From contig JANEZZ010001959.1 of NCBI GenBank assembly GCA_026122225.1, forward strand, positions 1,993,501 through 2,057,500: a DNA stretch of 64,000 nucleotides. The letters are read 5' to 3'. Both the position numbers and the translations under genes were made by a program. Position 1 is the first letter of the stretch; each line of letters opens with the position of its first letter. Source of the DNA: Heloderma charlesbogerti (lineage: Eukaryota; Chordata; Lepidosauria; Squamata; Helodermatidae). Below, piece after piece: positions 43,251 through 52,626 of this stretch. The notes beneath the pieces were generated by a model. That model was not told the origin of the DNA. It did no database searches and saw only the letters and a list, made by a program, of their open reading frames with translations.

Positions 43251-44004
43251 GGAAACAAGGATCTTTAGGTTAAAAAAGATGAAGAAGCATAGCTTTAGAA
43301 GTTGCCAGTGGTCTAATGGGAAGGAATTCCTGAATGTTTTTAATATTATTGTCTATAGATTTCAGCCATTATTTGATGTAATTGCATTTCCCCTCACCCT
43401 GCGCCCCCATTTTTCAGACAGAAAAAACCTTTGTGTACATGGACATATTTGACACCAGTACCAAATACCTTTCCTGAAGAAGTTAAGTTCCACCCAGCTC
43501 TGAGACAGCTAAAACATCACAGTCTTTTGGCTGAGTACCGAAAATGACACTGTTTACTGGAAAATCTTCATGGCAAGATGGAGAGAGCATTGAAAACGCA
43601 GATGTAGCTGAGCTGGTACATATTTTCTCTCACTTTCGTTGTGGAATTGACATACCCTTTTATTCATTATTCTCAGGAAATCTAATGAAAGTGCCAGCAA
43701 GAAAGCAAGGTGAAAATTAAAAGTGCTATATGTTAAAAACTAATAAGATTCTGTACAATGGTTTGCCTGCTTGAAAAGTTATCTCTCTTACACACATGCC
43801 CGATGTAAACAGCTAACTAATTCCCCAGCCATTCTCCGGCGGGGTATCTCCAGTCACCAGGCTGATGAGGAATCCACCTGCTCTTTCTCTGCCTTCGTCC
43901 TTCCTCACAAAAGGCCAAAACCATTTATGTGATGTTAATTCAGTGCCATCAATGTTCATGGCACCTTCACAGCAATATAAGAAAAGATAGACACATTCCT
44001 GCCA
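43251..44004. other. No recognised feature
   Basis: Unique-looking DNA, no gene seen. Confidence 0.4.
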
Positions 44005-44210
44005 GTGCGATGTAGTGGGTAGAGTGTTGCACTGGGGAGACTCGAGTTTAATTCCCCACTCTGTCATGAAGCTTACCAGGTGACTTTGGGCCAGTCTCAG
44101 CCTCAGTGGGCTGTTGTGAAGATAAAATAGAGAGGAGGAGAATCATGTATGCTACCTTGGGCTCCTTGGAGGAAAAGGTAGGATATAAATGTAACAAACA
44201 AATAAAGGAC
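44005..44210 (+). repeat. CORE/MIR-like SINE
   Basis: A tRNA-like head (TAGTGGGTAGAGTGTTGCAC, then CGAGTTTAATTCCC as the B box), core TGACTTTGGGCCAGTCTCAG, GGCTGTTGTGAAGATAAAAT and a LINE-like tail GGTAGGATATAAATGTAAC. Confidence 0.7.
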
Positions 44211-44725
44211 CGTGCAATCTAACTTTCAACAGTGCAGGAGGCAACCAAAGGAGAGAGAAGAGAGACAAAGGTAATATGGGATGGATGTGACCAATTGCAA
44301 TTATGCAGTGTTATGGATTTCACCTCTGCTGTTATCAAGCTAAAGCTCCAACATTTAGAAAGCCCTCAACTGCCAGTTAACTATACTGATTTAGTCACTT
44401 CAGGCAAAGAGTATACCATAAATGGCCAGAGGTTGAATTCAGTTTTGGTTTTGTACTAGCAAGAGTTAGGGGAAATCCTTTATATCCATTTTTCATTTAT
44501 ATTAAATAATCTCTATATTCTCAATAAACCATGACTTCAAAATATAACCATTTAGACTAAGGAAATAGTCAGTTAGCAATACGAAAGGCATAAAATTCCA
44601 AGATCTTAATAGTTTAAGACGAGATGGTATTTTTTACTATTGTTATCAGACAATTTAGTCTCAACAAATTTTAAAAATCTTAAAAGTTTCAAAGAAGATA
44701 ACTTTTTATCTATGTGTCTTGGAAA
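44211..44725. other. No recognised feature
   Basis: AT-rich unique-looking DNA, no gene seen. Confidence 0.4.
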
Positions 44726-45200
44726 GGAAAGGTTCTTCCTGTGCAAGCACCGAGTCATTGCTGACTCCTAGAGGGACGCCGCTTTCACTGGCATTGTCAT
44801 GGCAAACTATAGTGGGGTGGTTTGCCATTGCCTTCCCCAGTCGTGACCACCTTTCCCCCAGCAAACTAGGTACTCATTTTACTGACCTCGGAAGGATGGA
44901 AGGCTGAGTCGACCTGAGCCGGCTACCTGGGACTAGGGATGTCAGAGAATTCCTCCACGGATCTCGGTGAGGCTGAATGCCAGTGCATTCGGCCCCCTGA
45001 ACTCCGTGGCAGAACGGCCTGCCACCCCCCGGCCCCCCCGTGGATCCCCCCCGGGATGAGACTTACCTGGGGTGGATGTTCCAGGCGGCAGCGGCTCCAG
45101 CGGTGGCTTCGGCAGCGGCGGCGGCTGGTCTTCTGCTGCCATTTACAGTCTTGTAAAAACAAAAACAAAAACAAAAAAACAAGGGGCCACGGTGGCTTAG

Positions 45201-45540
45201 GGGCCGCGGTGGCTTAGTGGTTAAGACGCTGAATTGCAGACCAGAAGGTCAGCAGGACAGCAGTTCGAGACCCGAGTGCTGCGTGACGGAGTGAGCTCCC
45301 GTCTTCAGTCCCAGCTCCTGCCAACCTAGCAGTTCGAAAGCAAGAAATTGCAAGTAGATAAATAGGTACCACCTCGGCGGGAAAGGTAACAGCGCACCTC
45401 GGTGTTCAGTCATGCCGGCCACATGGCCACAGAAGCGTCTTCGGACAGCGCTGGCTCTTCGGCTTAGAAACGGGGATGAGCACCGCACCCTAGAGTCGGA
45501 CATGACTGGTTGGGGACACCTTTACCTTTAAAAAAAAAAC
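45201..45540 (+). mobile_element. Sauria-type SINE
   Basis: The head GGCCGCGGTGGCTTAGTGGT with TAAGACGCTG contains the A box, and AGTTCGAGACCCGAG the B box. The middle is GTACCACCTCGGCGGGAAAG, and the tail CTAGAGTCGGACATGACTGG is shared with BovB, whose machinery mobilises these SINEs. It ends in an A-run. Just upstream, a short partial duplicate of the head (GGGGCCACGGTGGCTTAG) is present. Confidence 0.9.
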
Positions 45541-45680
45541 AAAAAACCCCGACATGATAGGCTACATAAAGATTTACGTATCCTATCATGGCTGGGTTTT
45601 TTTTTTAAAAAAAAACAACGACGTGATAGGCTACGTAAAGATTTACATAGCCTATCATGGCTGGGTTTAAAACAAAAACC

Positions 45681-46032
45681 TGCGTATGCAAATGGCGGTG
45701 GCTATGGCCGCCGCCATTTGCGTTCCTTATTTTTGGCCTTCTTAGTCTATGTAAATATTTACATAGACTATGGTGGCGAAAATAAAGGGGAACACAAATA
45801 GCGTAGCGGGCGCTATTTGCATCCCTTTTTGATTCGCCGTTTTAGCCTACGTAAATATTTACGTAGGCTAAAATGGTGAATGAAAAAGGGACGCAAATAG
45901 CGCCCGCTACGCTATTTGCATTCCCTTTTATTTTCGCCGTCATAGTCTACGTAAATATTTACGTAGATTAAGACGGCCAAAAATAAGGAACGCAAATGGA
46001 GGCAGCCGTAGCCGCCGCCATTTGCGTATGCA
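45681..46032. repeat. 352-bp palindrome composed of smaller palindromes
   Basis: The axis falls between 45856 and 45857, within TACGTAAATATTTACGTA. The two outer ends, 45681-45698 and 46015-46032, are complementary with two mismatches. Each arm contains its own palindrome with the same TAAATATTTA core, at 45743-45770 and 45943-45970, exactly symmetric about the axis. Flanking GCAAATGGCGG and AAATAGCG blocks are mirrored too. It could extrude as a branched cruciform. Confidence 0.85.
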
Positions 46033-46680
46033 GTTCCCCCCCCTGAGCCCTCCGTGGGCGGAAATCCGGCTGCGGACGGCTCTGGCCTGGCTGGGCCTGA
46101 CTGGCTGCTCCGCGGAGCTGCCGCGGAGCACAGCCAGCCGTGGAGGATTCTGGGGAGGAGGAACGGATTGCCTCCCCCCCGTCGAGGATTTTGGGGGGAG
46201 GGATGGAACGCCTCCCCCCCCCAATCAACATAATCCGCGGAAAGGTAAGTGACTTTCGTACATCCCTACCTGGGACCTGGCTTTCGCTGGGATCGAACTC
46301 AGGTCATGGGGAGAGTTTCGGTTGCAATACTGCCGCCGTCTTACCTAACTCTGAAAAGGCTGCTCAGCTGACAGATACAAGGCTTGGTGAGCTTCTGAGA
46401 TGGCAAAGAAGCTCATATGTCCCTGCCAGGGATAATGGCCTGCTTTCCGCCATAAGATCAGGTTAATAGTGGCCATAGGATTGCTCCATATTAAAAGATA
46501 TCTTATCTCGCTTTGAAAGGTTAGTAGCTTCTCAGTAGCCTTCCCAGCAATTCCAATAAAGCCAAATATCAGCTATTTCCTTAAAATATGTCACAGCAGA
46601 TTTGAGGCTTGCTTGTTTGTTTGCTTAAGAAATGTATATGTTGCCTTTTAGAACAATGCTCTTGTTTTATATTATAGCAA

Positions 46681-46702
46681 TACACACACACGCACACACA
46701 CT
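46681..46702 (+). repeat. Microsatellite (CA)n
   Basis: A short CA run with one CG interruption. Confidence 0.9.
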
Positions 46703-46812
46703 AATTGCAAAAGCTAATAAAGAACTGTACATACTTCCTTTGGGAAAGGTTCCAGAGATGCGGTGCCATGGCTGAAAAGGCCCTGTCTCTAGTGCTCAAC
46801 TTGCTGGCATGT

Positions 46813-47336
46813 GAAAGCTATGGCAAACCTAGACAGCATAGTCAGAAGCAGAGACATCACCTTGCCGACAAAGGTCTGTTTAATCAAAGCTATGGTTTTC
46901 CCAGTAGTAATGTATGGCTGTGAGAGCTGGACTATAAGGAAGGCTGAGCGCCGAAGAATTGATGCTTTCGAACTGTGGTGCTGGAGAAGACTCTTACGAG
47001 TCCCCTGGACTGCAAGGAGGTCAAATCAGTCCATACTAAAGGAAATCAACCCTGACTGCTCATTGGAAGGACAGATACTGAAACTGAAGCTCAAATATTT
47101 TGGCCACCTAATGCGAAGAGAAAAGTCACTGGAAAAGACCCTGATGCTGGGAAAGATTGAAGGCAAAAGGAGAAGGGGACGGCAGAGGATGAGATGGCTA
47201 GATAGCATCACTGATACAATGAGTATGGACTTGAGCATGCTCCGGGAGAGAGTGCAGGACAGGAAGGCCTGGCGTGCTATGGTCCATGGGGTCACGAAGA
47301 GTCGGACACGACTGAACGACTGAACAACAACAACAA
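46813..47336 (+). mobile_element. BovB (RTE) LINE 3' fragment
   Basis: It runs from AAAGCTATGGCAAACCTAGA to the 3' signature AGTCGGACACGACTGAACG and a CAACAACAACAA tail. The C-terminal ORF2 frame (46811-47323, about 170 codons) is open, including the WCWRRLLRVPWTARRSN block. CTAGTGCTCA at 46789-46798 and 47337-47346 looks like a target-site duplication, with 14 extra bases at the 5' junction. Confidence 0.85.
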
Positions 47337-47615
47337 CTAGTGCTCACCAGTCAGATGGACCTTGACAGGCTTTTGACCAGGGGCCTCTGAGGCTTATCTT
47401 AAGGCTCAGACATGTTATTTCAATTGGGGATGAGGACTAAATAGGCAAGTCCAAGATTCCCAGTTACCTTCTTCTCTACCCAATTTTCCTTTACCCCCCC
47501 ACCCACTCCTTTGTAATCCTTACAATTCTCTGCCCTCTCCACTTTTGTTTCATTGCCTCTTGCACAGTGCAGCATCCCTTTGCCCCCATCATGCTCAACA
47601 CTAGCCTTGTACTTC
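47337..47615 (+). repeat. ~260-bp repeat shared with 40188-40450
   Basis: It is the second copy of the ordered blocks listed for 40188. The part left of the BovB (GCTGAAAAGGCCCTGTCTCT, up to 46798) appears to be the upstream end of the same host repeat. Confidence 0.7.
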
Positions 47616-47791
47616 CACCCTCACAAGGGTATCATTTGCCAACTTCCACCATCCTTGCTCTTCTCTCTTCTCATCCCACTGTTTCTGTTTTTGTATCCAT
47701 CCTGGCCCTTTCTCCAGTCTGATCTTTCCACTTAAAATACATACAGGAAAGTATTGAAAATCCATCAAAGATAGATTTAAATCCATTTAGG

Positions 47792-47914
47792 GTGCAATCC
47801 TATGCACGTGTAGACAGAAAAAAGTTCTACAACTCCTGGCATCCCTCCAGCCAGCCATGCTGGGAATTGCCAGACTATTTCCATCTTAAATATGCATAGG
47901 GTTGCACCTTAAAT
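47792..47914. mobile_element. Palindromic MITE (GCACAATCCTATGC family)
   Basis: GGGTGCAATCCTATGCACG and ATATGCATAGGGTTGCACC are the ends. The inner arms, GTTCTACAACTCCTGGCAT and CATGCTGGGAATTGCCAGA, are partly complementary. Confidence 0.7.
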
Positions 47915-48054
47915 TATATAAACGCATAAAAAAACCCAGGCAGTTCACCTCAGCAGCCATTGGCATTGGCAGTTGTCCACCGAGCAACAAAGCCTTTTGG
48001 AGTAACTGGATGGTCAGCATCTTCAGCCCTTTAACTATTTGGAACTATTAGTAG

Positions 48055-48140
48055 CAGCCTTCTCCAACCTGATACCCTCCAGATGTGTTGGGCTACATCT
48101 CCTGCCTTCATGGCCAATAGTTGTTGTAGTAGGTACTCTG
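48055..48140. repeat. Half of a hAT MITE (CCAGATGT family)
   Basis: CAGCCTTCTCCAACCTGATA, CCCTCCAGATGTGTTGGGC and CATGGCCAATAGTTG match the left arm of the element complete at 50197-50314. Confidence 0.55.
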
Positions 48141-48339
48141 CTTTGCAGGCAGGTGGGGCCATGGATGGATGGGTGGTGCAGCAGGGTTGGGACTCTCAGA
48201 TGCAAGCAGTCTTTCCTCTTTTGCTGCAGTCCCTGAAAAGTCTACTGCAGAGCAGTAATGGATCCTTGCATCTTATTTGCATGTAATTAGATTTCTTGCC
48301 TTGCAAGTAGGTTGCAAGCTCCTACACCTTTCCTTCTCC

Positions 48340-48480
48340 CTCCACTCCCCTTTCCTTGTGTGTTTTGTCATCTTAGTTTGCAAGCTTGATGGCCTGTCTC
48401 TCTTCTTCTTTTTTAATTGCCGTGAACCACTTGAAGAGAAATTGTCTGAAAAGTGGGATAAAAATGGTAGTAAATAAAGA
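48340..48480 (+). repeat. LINE 3' end fragment
   Basis: GCCGTGAACCACTTGAAGAG, AAGTGGGATAAAAATGGTAG and TAAATAAAGAAATG form a typical CR1/L2 3' terminus. Confidence 0.5.
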
Positions 48481-49428
48481 AATGCATAGAGAGGTCAGCA
48501 ACATAAGAATTTGTGATGTGTGAAATGGGACAGAGAGCCTGTGACTAAGCTGGCTTGTGAATCTGCACCCTTGTGATTTAAATGTGGCACTGTGTCCACA
48601 GGAGCATAATGATACCACTAGGTAATAGCAATAGTTAACGATTGACTCAAGGAGCTTGCCATTTTAAAATAACTCACTGATTCCAGAACTGATTGTATTG
48701 TAATTTCAGCAGAGGGCAGCAAATTCCTTCTTCAGAAAGTGGGTGGTGTTTTATTTTGTTGCTTGCTTTAATGTGAGTCATTGGGGCGGGGGCACAAATT
48801 GTTGCTGAAGATTGCTCATGCTCTTTGAAGAGTGGCAAGGGATCTCTTTCATTTTCTAAGAGATGCAAAATCACACTAAAACAATGATTTAAACTGGTCC
48901 TTTGACTTTTCCTTGTCCCTGATTTGTACCACATTGTAAATGTAATGCTGTCTCTTCTATTGGGCGTCATTTAATTCAGATTTCCCCAGGACTAGAGTTA
49001 AAATGCCTGTAACACTGGGTTGGAATTGAGTAAGGTTCTAACAACGTTTAAGATTGTGGAACAATTTGTCCAAAGAAGTGGAATTTCTAGTATCCATCAT
49101 TCCCTTCTTACTCTTCAACTGTGTAGTTGACCAAAACAATGGCCCAGTGAAACATTAATCCCAGCACAGTATTACAATCAGCAACAAAACTGTTTATATG
49201 ATCCATTTTTTAAAAGCCCTTTTTTAAAGCAGCAGTAGTAATAATCATTTCTCTGCAACTTTAGAATTTTCAGTTACAAACCTTGCAATAACTCTGTATA
49301 GTAGATCCATTGTCTTCTTATTTCTATAGTGCAGGAGTGAGACTTGGGGCAGGGGGTGAGGCTGGGCAAGAGCAGCTTGTCTAAGGCCAGCTAGTGAATC
49401 CATGGCAGAGGTGAGCTTTCAAGCGGAA
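48481..49428. other. No recognised gene
   Basis: Mostly unique-looking DNA. GGCCAGCTAGTGAATCCATG near 49390 resembles the core of a MIR-like SINE, heavily eroded. Confidence 0.35.
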
Positions 49429-49619
49429 GGGCTGTAGCTCAGTGGCAGAGCACCTGCTTTGCATCCCGAAGGTCCCAGGTTCAATCCTCAGCATCTCTGG
49501 GTGGGGCTGGAAAAAACCCTGCCTGAAATCCTGAAGAGTTGCTGCCAGTCAACGTTGCCAGTACAGGACTAGATGGACCCAAGGTCTGACTGGGTGTAAG
49601 GTAGCTTCCTACATTCCCA
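49429..49619 (+). mobile_element. tRNA-derived SINE (squamate type)
   Basis: The best preserved copy in the window: GGGCTGTAGCTCAGTGGCAG (A box), GTTCAATCCTC (B box), GAGTTGCTGCCAGTCAACG, CTAGATGGACCC and the tail GGTAGCTTCCTACATTCC. Confidence 0.85.
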
Positions 49620-49734
49620 ACAGAAGACTCTTCAAACTTCCCCAGAGTCTTAGGCAGAACTAGATGTTGCTAGAGCTGCCACTGCCTTATAACTTTTCGG
49701 TGCCAGGTGAAGACCTTATTTCCTCAGGCATTTT

Positions 49735-49955
49735 AGTCTTTCAGTTTCAGTTGTTTTTAAATATGTTACTGTATTTTAAACTTTTGCACTGCTGCTAAGT
49801 TTTATTTGGTTTTTATTTTGGTTTTATACTGTAGTTTTAAACTTTTAGATTGTGTTGTATCATGTTGCATTCTATGGTTTTAAGTGTTGTGAACCGCCCA
49901 GAGCCCTTCGGCTGTCGGGTAGTATAGAGATGTAATAAATACATACATAAATAAA
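49735..49955 (+). repeat. LINE 3' end (CR1/L2-like)
   Basis: An AT-rich 3' UTR ends in TTGTGAACCGCCCAGAGCCC, TTCGGCTGTCGGGTAGTAT and an ATACATACATAAATAAAA tail. Confidence 0.65.
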
Positions 49956-50164
49956 ATATCTCTCTTCCCCTTGCTCTCTTAATGTCTAGATTAAAACTCA
50001 TTGTGACATGTACCACACTGAACATTGACCCGTCCCTGCCTGATTGACCGAGCAGTGGACAGTGCAATAATGTCATGTCAGGTGTTGTGTTAAACTAGGC
50101 ATCAAGAGAGAGATTGGACTGGCAGTAGCTGCCCTTGTCCACTATGTTCTACTTGGGCTCATAG

Positions 50165-50400
50165 CAGTTTAGATAGAAAGCCGGTATGGTGTAGTGCAGC
50201 CTTCCCCAGCTTAGTGCCCTCCTGATGTTTTGGGCCTGGCATTCCTGACCATTGGCCATGTGGCTGGGACTTGCAGGCCAAAACATCTGGATAGCACCAG
50301 CTTGAGGAAGTCTGATATAGTGATTAGACTATGCAGGGGAAGCTGGGTTCAGATCACTAGGTGGCCTTAGGCTTCTCAGCTTCTTGAGGGGGAGAAGGGG
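50165..50400 (+). repeat. MIR-like SINE split by a hAT MITE
   Basis: GCCGGTATGGTGTAGTG before, and GATTAGACTATGCAGGGGAA with GTTCAGATCACTAGGTGGCC after, form one tRNA-like head when the MITE at 50197-50314 is removed. Confidence 0.55.
50197..50314. mobile_element. hAT MITE (CCAGATGTTTTGG family)
   Basis: The ends CAGCCTTCCCCAGCTTAGTG and CACCAGCTTGAGGAAGTCTG are complementary; GATGTTTTGGGCC mirrors GGCCAAAACATC. Flanking 8-mers GTGTAGTG and ATATAGTG match at 6 of 8 positions. Confidence 0.7.
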
Positions 50401-52540
50401 ACAAACCCATCTATTCTTCACACAGACATAACCCAGAGGGGCAAACTGTGAATAGGCTCGTGCTCAGTGTTGTCAGCAATGACTGTGTTTGGCATGCGTG
50501 TGTGTGTATGAACAGAGAGAGAATGCTTTTCCTCCTGTGTCCCGTCATCCTGGTGGCAATGGACACGAATAGCATCATTTTCCCGTCAGGGAGGCTGGGA
50601 CTTATAGTCCCCTCCCCTTCCCCAGGAAGAATGGATGCTCGCCACTGCCTCTACCAACTTCCCTGTTGGTGCAAGTAAGTAAGTTGGTTGTTGGTGGGCA
50701 GTTGAAGGGGGCTATTGACAGCTGAGCAGACCCTGCGCCTCCTCGCAAGGAGTTGAACAGTGAGCGCTCTTATTCAGTTTCTCAAACATCCCTAAGTACA
50801 GTATAGTTTTGAATGTGCAAGAAACCATTTGTATACAAAATATTCAGTTCTGCTTTTTGCATTTATTTCTCTGTTGTGTATATAAAATAATAACAGTTCC
50901 CCCTAGTGGCCAAAACAACAGCAAAAACATCCTTCGTATTCCTAAAGTTCCTAAGCCATATTCTCCAATGTAAAAGCTATTTTTAAATTTCGAAGGTGTT
51001 AACAGCAAATTTCCTTTGATCTTTAAAACTTGACGACTGAAAATTTGATGAATTTCACTGCAGTAACAGCAAAATCTACAGCTTTTCATAAATTACTTAA
51101 AGACAGCAAACTCTGAGGTATTCACTATGCTTTGTTAATAACACGTAACTGCAAATTAGTACATACATGGCTGCCATTTTGAAATGCAAATTTAGGGATG
51201 TTCCCATGGTTTGATTTTGTTGGATGTTGGATATGCTCATCAGCCATAATTTCTGAGTGGAAAACACTTTCAAATGCTTCTGTTACCATTTTGCCCATGC
51301 TCAGTGCCTTTTTTCTATATCTTTCCTAGACTATTCTTCTTCCAACCTCACTTAGCAAGGATTTGATCTCAGATCTTCAGAATACTTACCTTAATTATCC
51401 ATCCTGTTGTTCACAAAACTCCGGTGGCACAATTTTACATTTCAAAGCACAAGGTAGGAGAAGATACACTTCAAAGAGGCGTGGAGGTAATTCTGGCATA
51501 TTTAGCCATTTCCCAAGGCTACAGAGTTGGCATATGCTTCTCTTGGTGCCGGCATTGCCTAGTTTGGGCATTCCATGCAGTTGTTCCTTCTAATTCTTTT
51601 ATAACCAGTCCCCATCTCAGGGGACCCCCTCCAGTCCTGCACCACTATTACTGGCAACCCAGGCTGCTTGAGCCACATCTGACTTTATCTTGGCCACTTT
51701 GTGATGAATCATGGGGCATTGCAAAGAATGGCTGAAGAGGGGTGACAGATGTGCTAAAAGACAGAGATGCAACAGTGGGTATTGAGACTGGAATGCCCTC
51801 CCCTCTACATGCTTCACAACAAGGAGTCCAGAAACAGGTGATGGGGAACCAGGTGATGGATGAACAGACATAACAGAAGGCCAGTAAGTGTAGCCTTCTC
51901 CATCAGTCCAAGACAGCTCTTAAACAACTTGCCTGTAGCTCACATATCTTTCATCAACCCCAAAATCCATACATGATGAGGCTTGGGTTACTCACACACA
52001 CAATTTTGTTTAGTTGCATCAGTATGGGATAAATGGAGCGTCCTTGCTTCCGTGACACACTACTAGTCCAATATACAGTACATGGGAGTGTAAAGTATCA
52101 ATGTAGACAATATTTGCGTTTGTAGCCTTCCACATCATCTCAGGAACTCCTCAGAATTGATGCCATTATTACTAACAAGCCAAGGGATAACTGACACTTC
52201 AGTCTAGTTTGTAAATTATTTGCACAGAGGGGAATGAGTATAGGTCCTGCATATATTCATGCATACATTCCCGGGAGATGTTATTGAATCTTGCATACTG
52301 AAAGTACGCCTATACATGTAGAATCTATGTGCAGTGGGGTGGGTATGCATGAGCCCAGGCCTCACCATGTATATGGACCTGCACACCATAATTAAGTGTG
52401 GCCTGGCCCAGGGTCAGTTGTAATTTTTGTATGTTGTTCTCTTGTAATAGCAAAAAAATGAAACTGTTTTGATAGTATACTTAGTAACAAGTTTCAGGCA
52501 TTCAGAATTTCTCCACATACTAACTTTTTCTTTCTTTTTC
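50401..52540. other. Upstream flank or intron of B3GALNT1
   Basis: If the leader exon is at 39.2-39.6 kb, this is intron. I see no further repeat or gene that I can support. Confidence 0.4.
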
Positions 52541-52542
52541 AG
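52527..52542 (+). promoter_or_regulatory. 3' splice site before the B3GALNT1 coding exon
   Basis: TTTTTCTTTCTTTTTCAG is a strong acceptor with a long pyrimidine run; the AG is at 52541-52542. The coding exon would start at 52543, giving 84 bases of 5' UTR before the ATG. Confidence 0.75.
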
Positions 52543-52626
52543 CAAAGACTTTATTGCCCAATCCTGCTTTTCATATCTCAATAGCCTTCTGAAAACTTTG
52601 CTGGGAATTACCTCTTCTCTTTGTGG

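Larger units (their letters stand above)
44934..46268. mobile_element. Palindromic hAT-like non-autonomous element, copy 2
   Basis: Ends TAGGGATG / CATCCCTA and an exact 8-bp duplication CCTGGGAC (44926-44933 and 46269-46276). It inserted into a SINE-like repeat. The interior holds a Sauria-type SINE (45201-45540), two hairpins at about 45557-45589 and 45624-45657, and a 352-bp palindrome at 45681-46032. Near the right end are two GGATT(C/T)TGGGG(G/A)GG blocks shared with the 463-bp copy at 10677. It has no transposase. Confidence 0.85.
44726..46360 (+). repeat. SINE-like repeat split by a DNA element
   Basis: Left part 44726-44933 (GCAAGCACCGAGTCATTGCT, GGTGGTTTGCCATTGCCTTC, CCTCGGAAGGATGGAAGG). 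The right part 46269-46360 continues CTGGCTTTCGCTGGGATCGA and ACTCAGGTCATGGGGAG. The two halves join cleanly once 44934-46268 and one copy of the 8-bp duplication are removed. Confidence 0.7.

Noticed and set aside
45940..46252. Several GC-rich frames on both strands around the palindrome
   Set aside because: They read through a palindrome and G/C runs in a non-autonomous element; symmetric sequence opens frames on both strands by itself.
49429..49500. Functional tRNA gene
   Set aside because: A and B boxes are present, but the sequence continues as a SINE body and does not fold as a complete tRNA.
24600..52500. PPM1L or NMD3 exons between ARL14 and B3GALNT1
   Set aside because: I looked for readable segments of either protein in the open frames and recognised none; short exons could be missed by eye.
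52621..52626. Two-codon N-terminal extension of B3GALNT1
   Set aside because: The extension has no ATG; the first ATG at 52627 gives the expected length.
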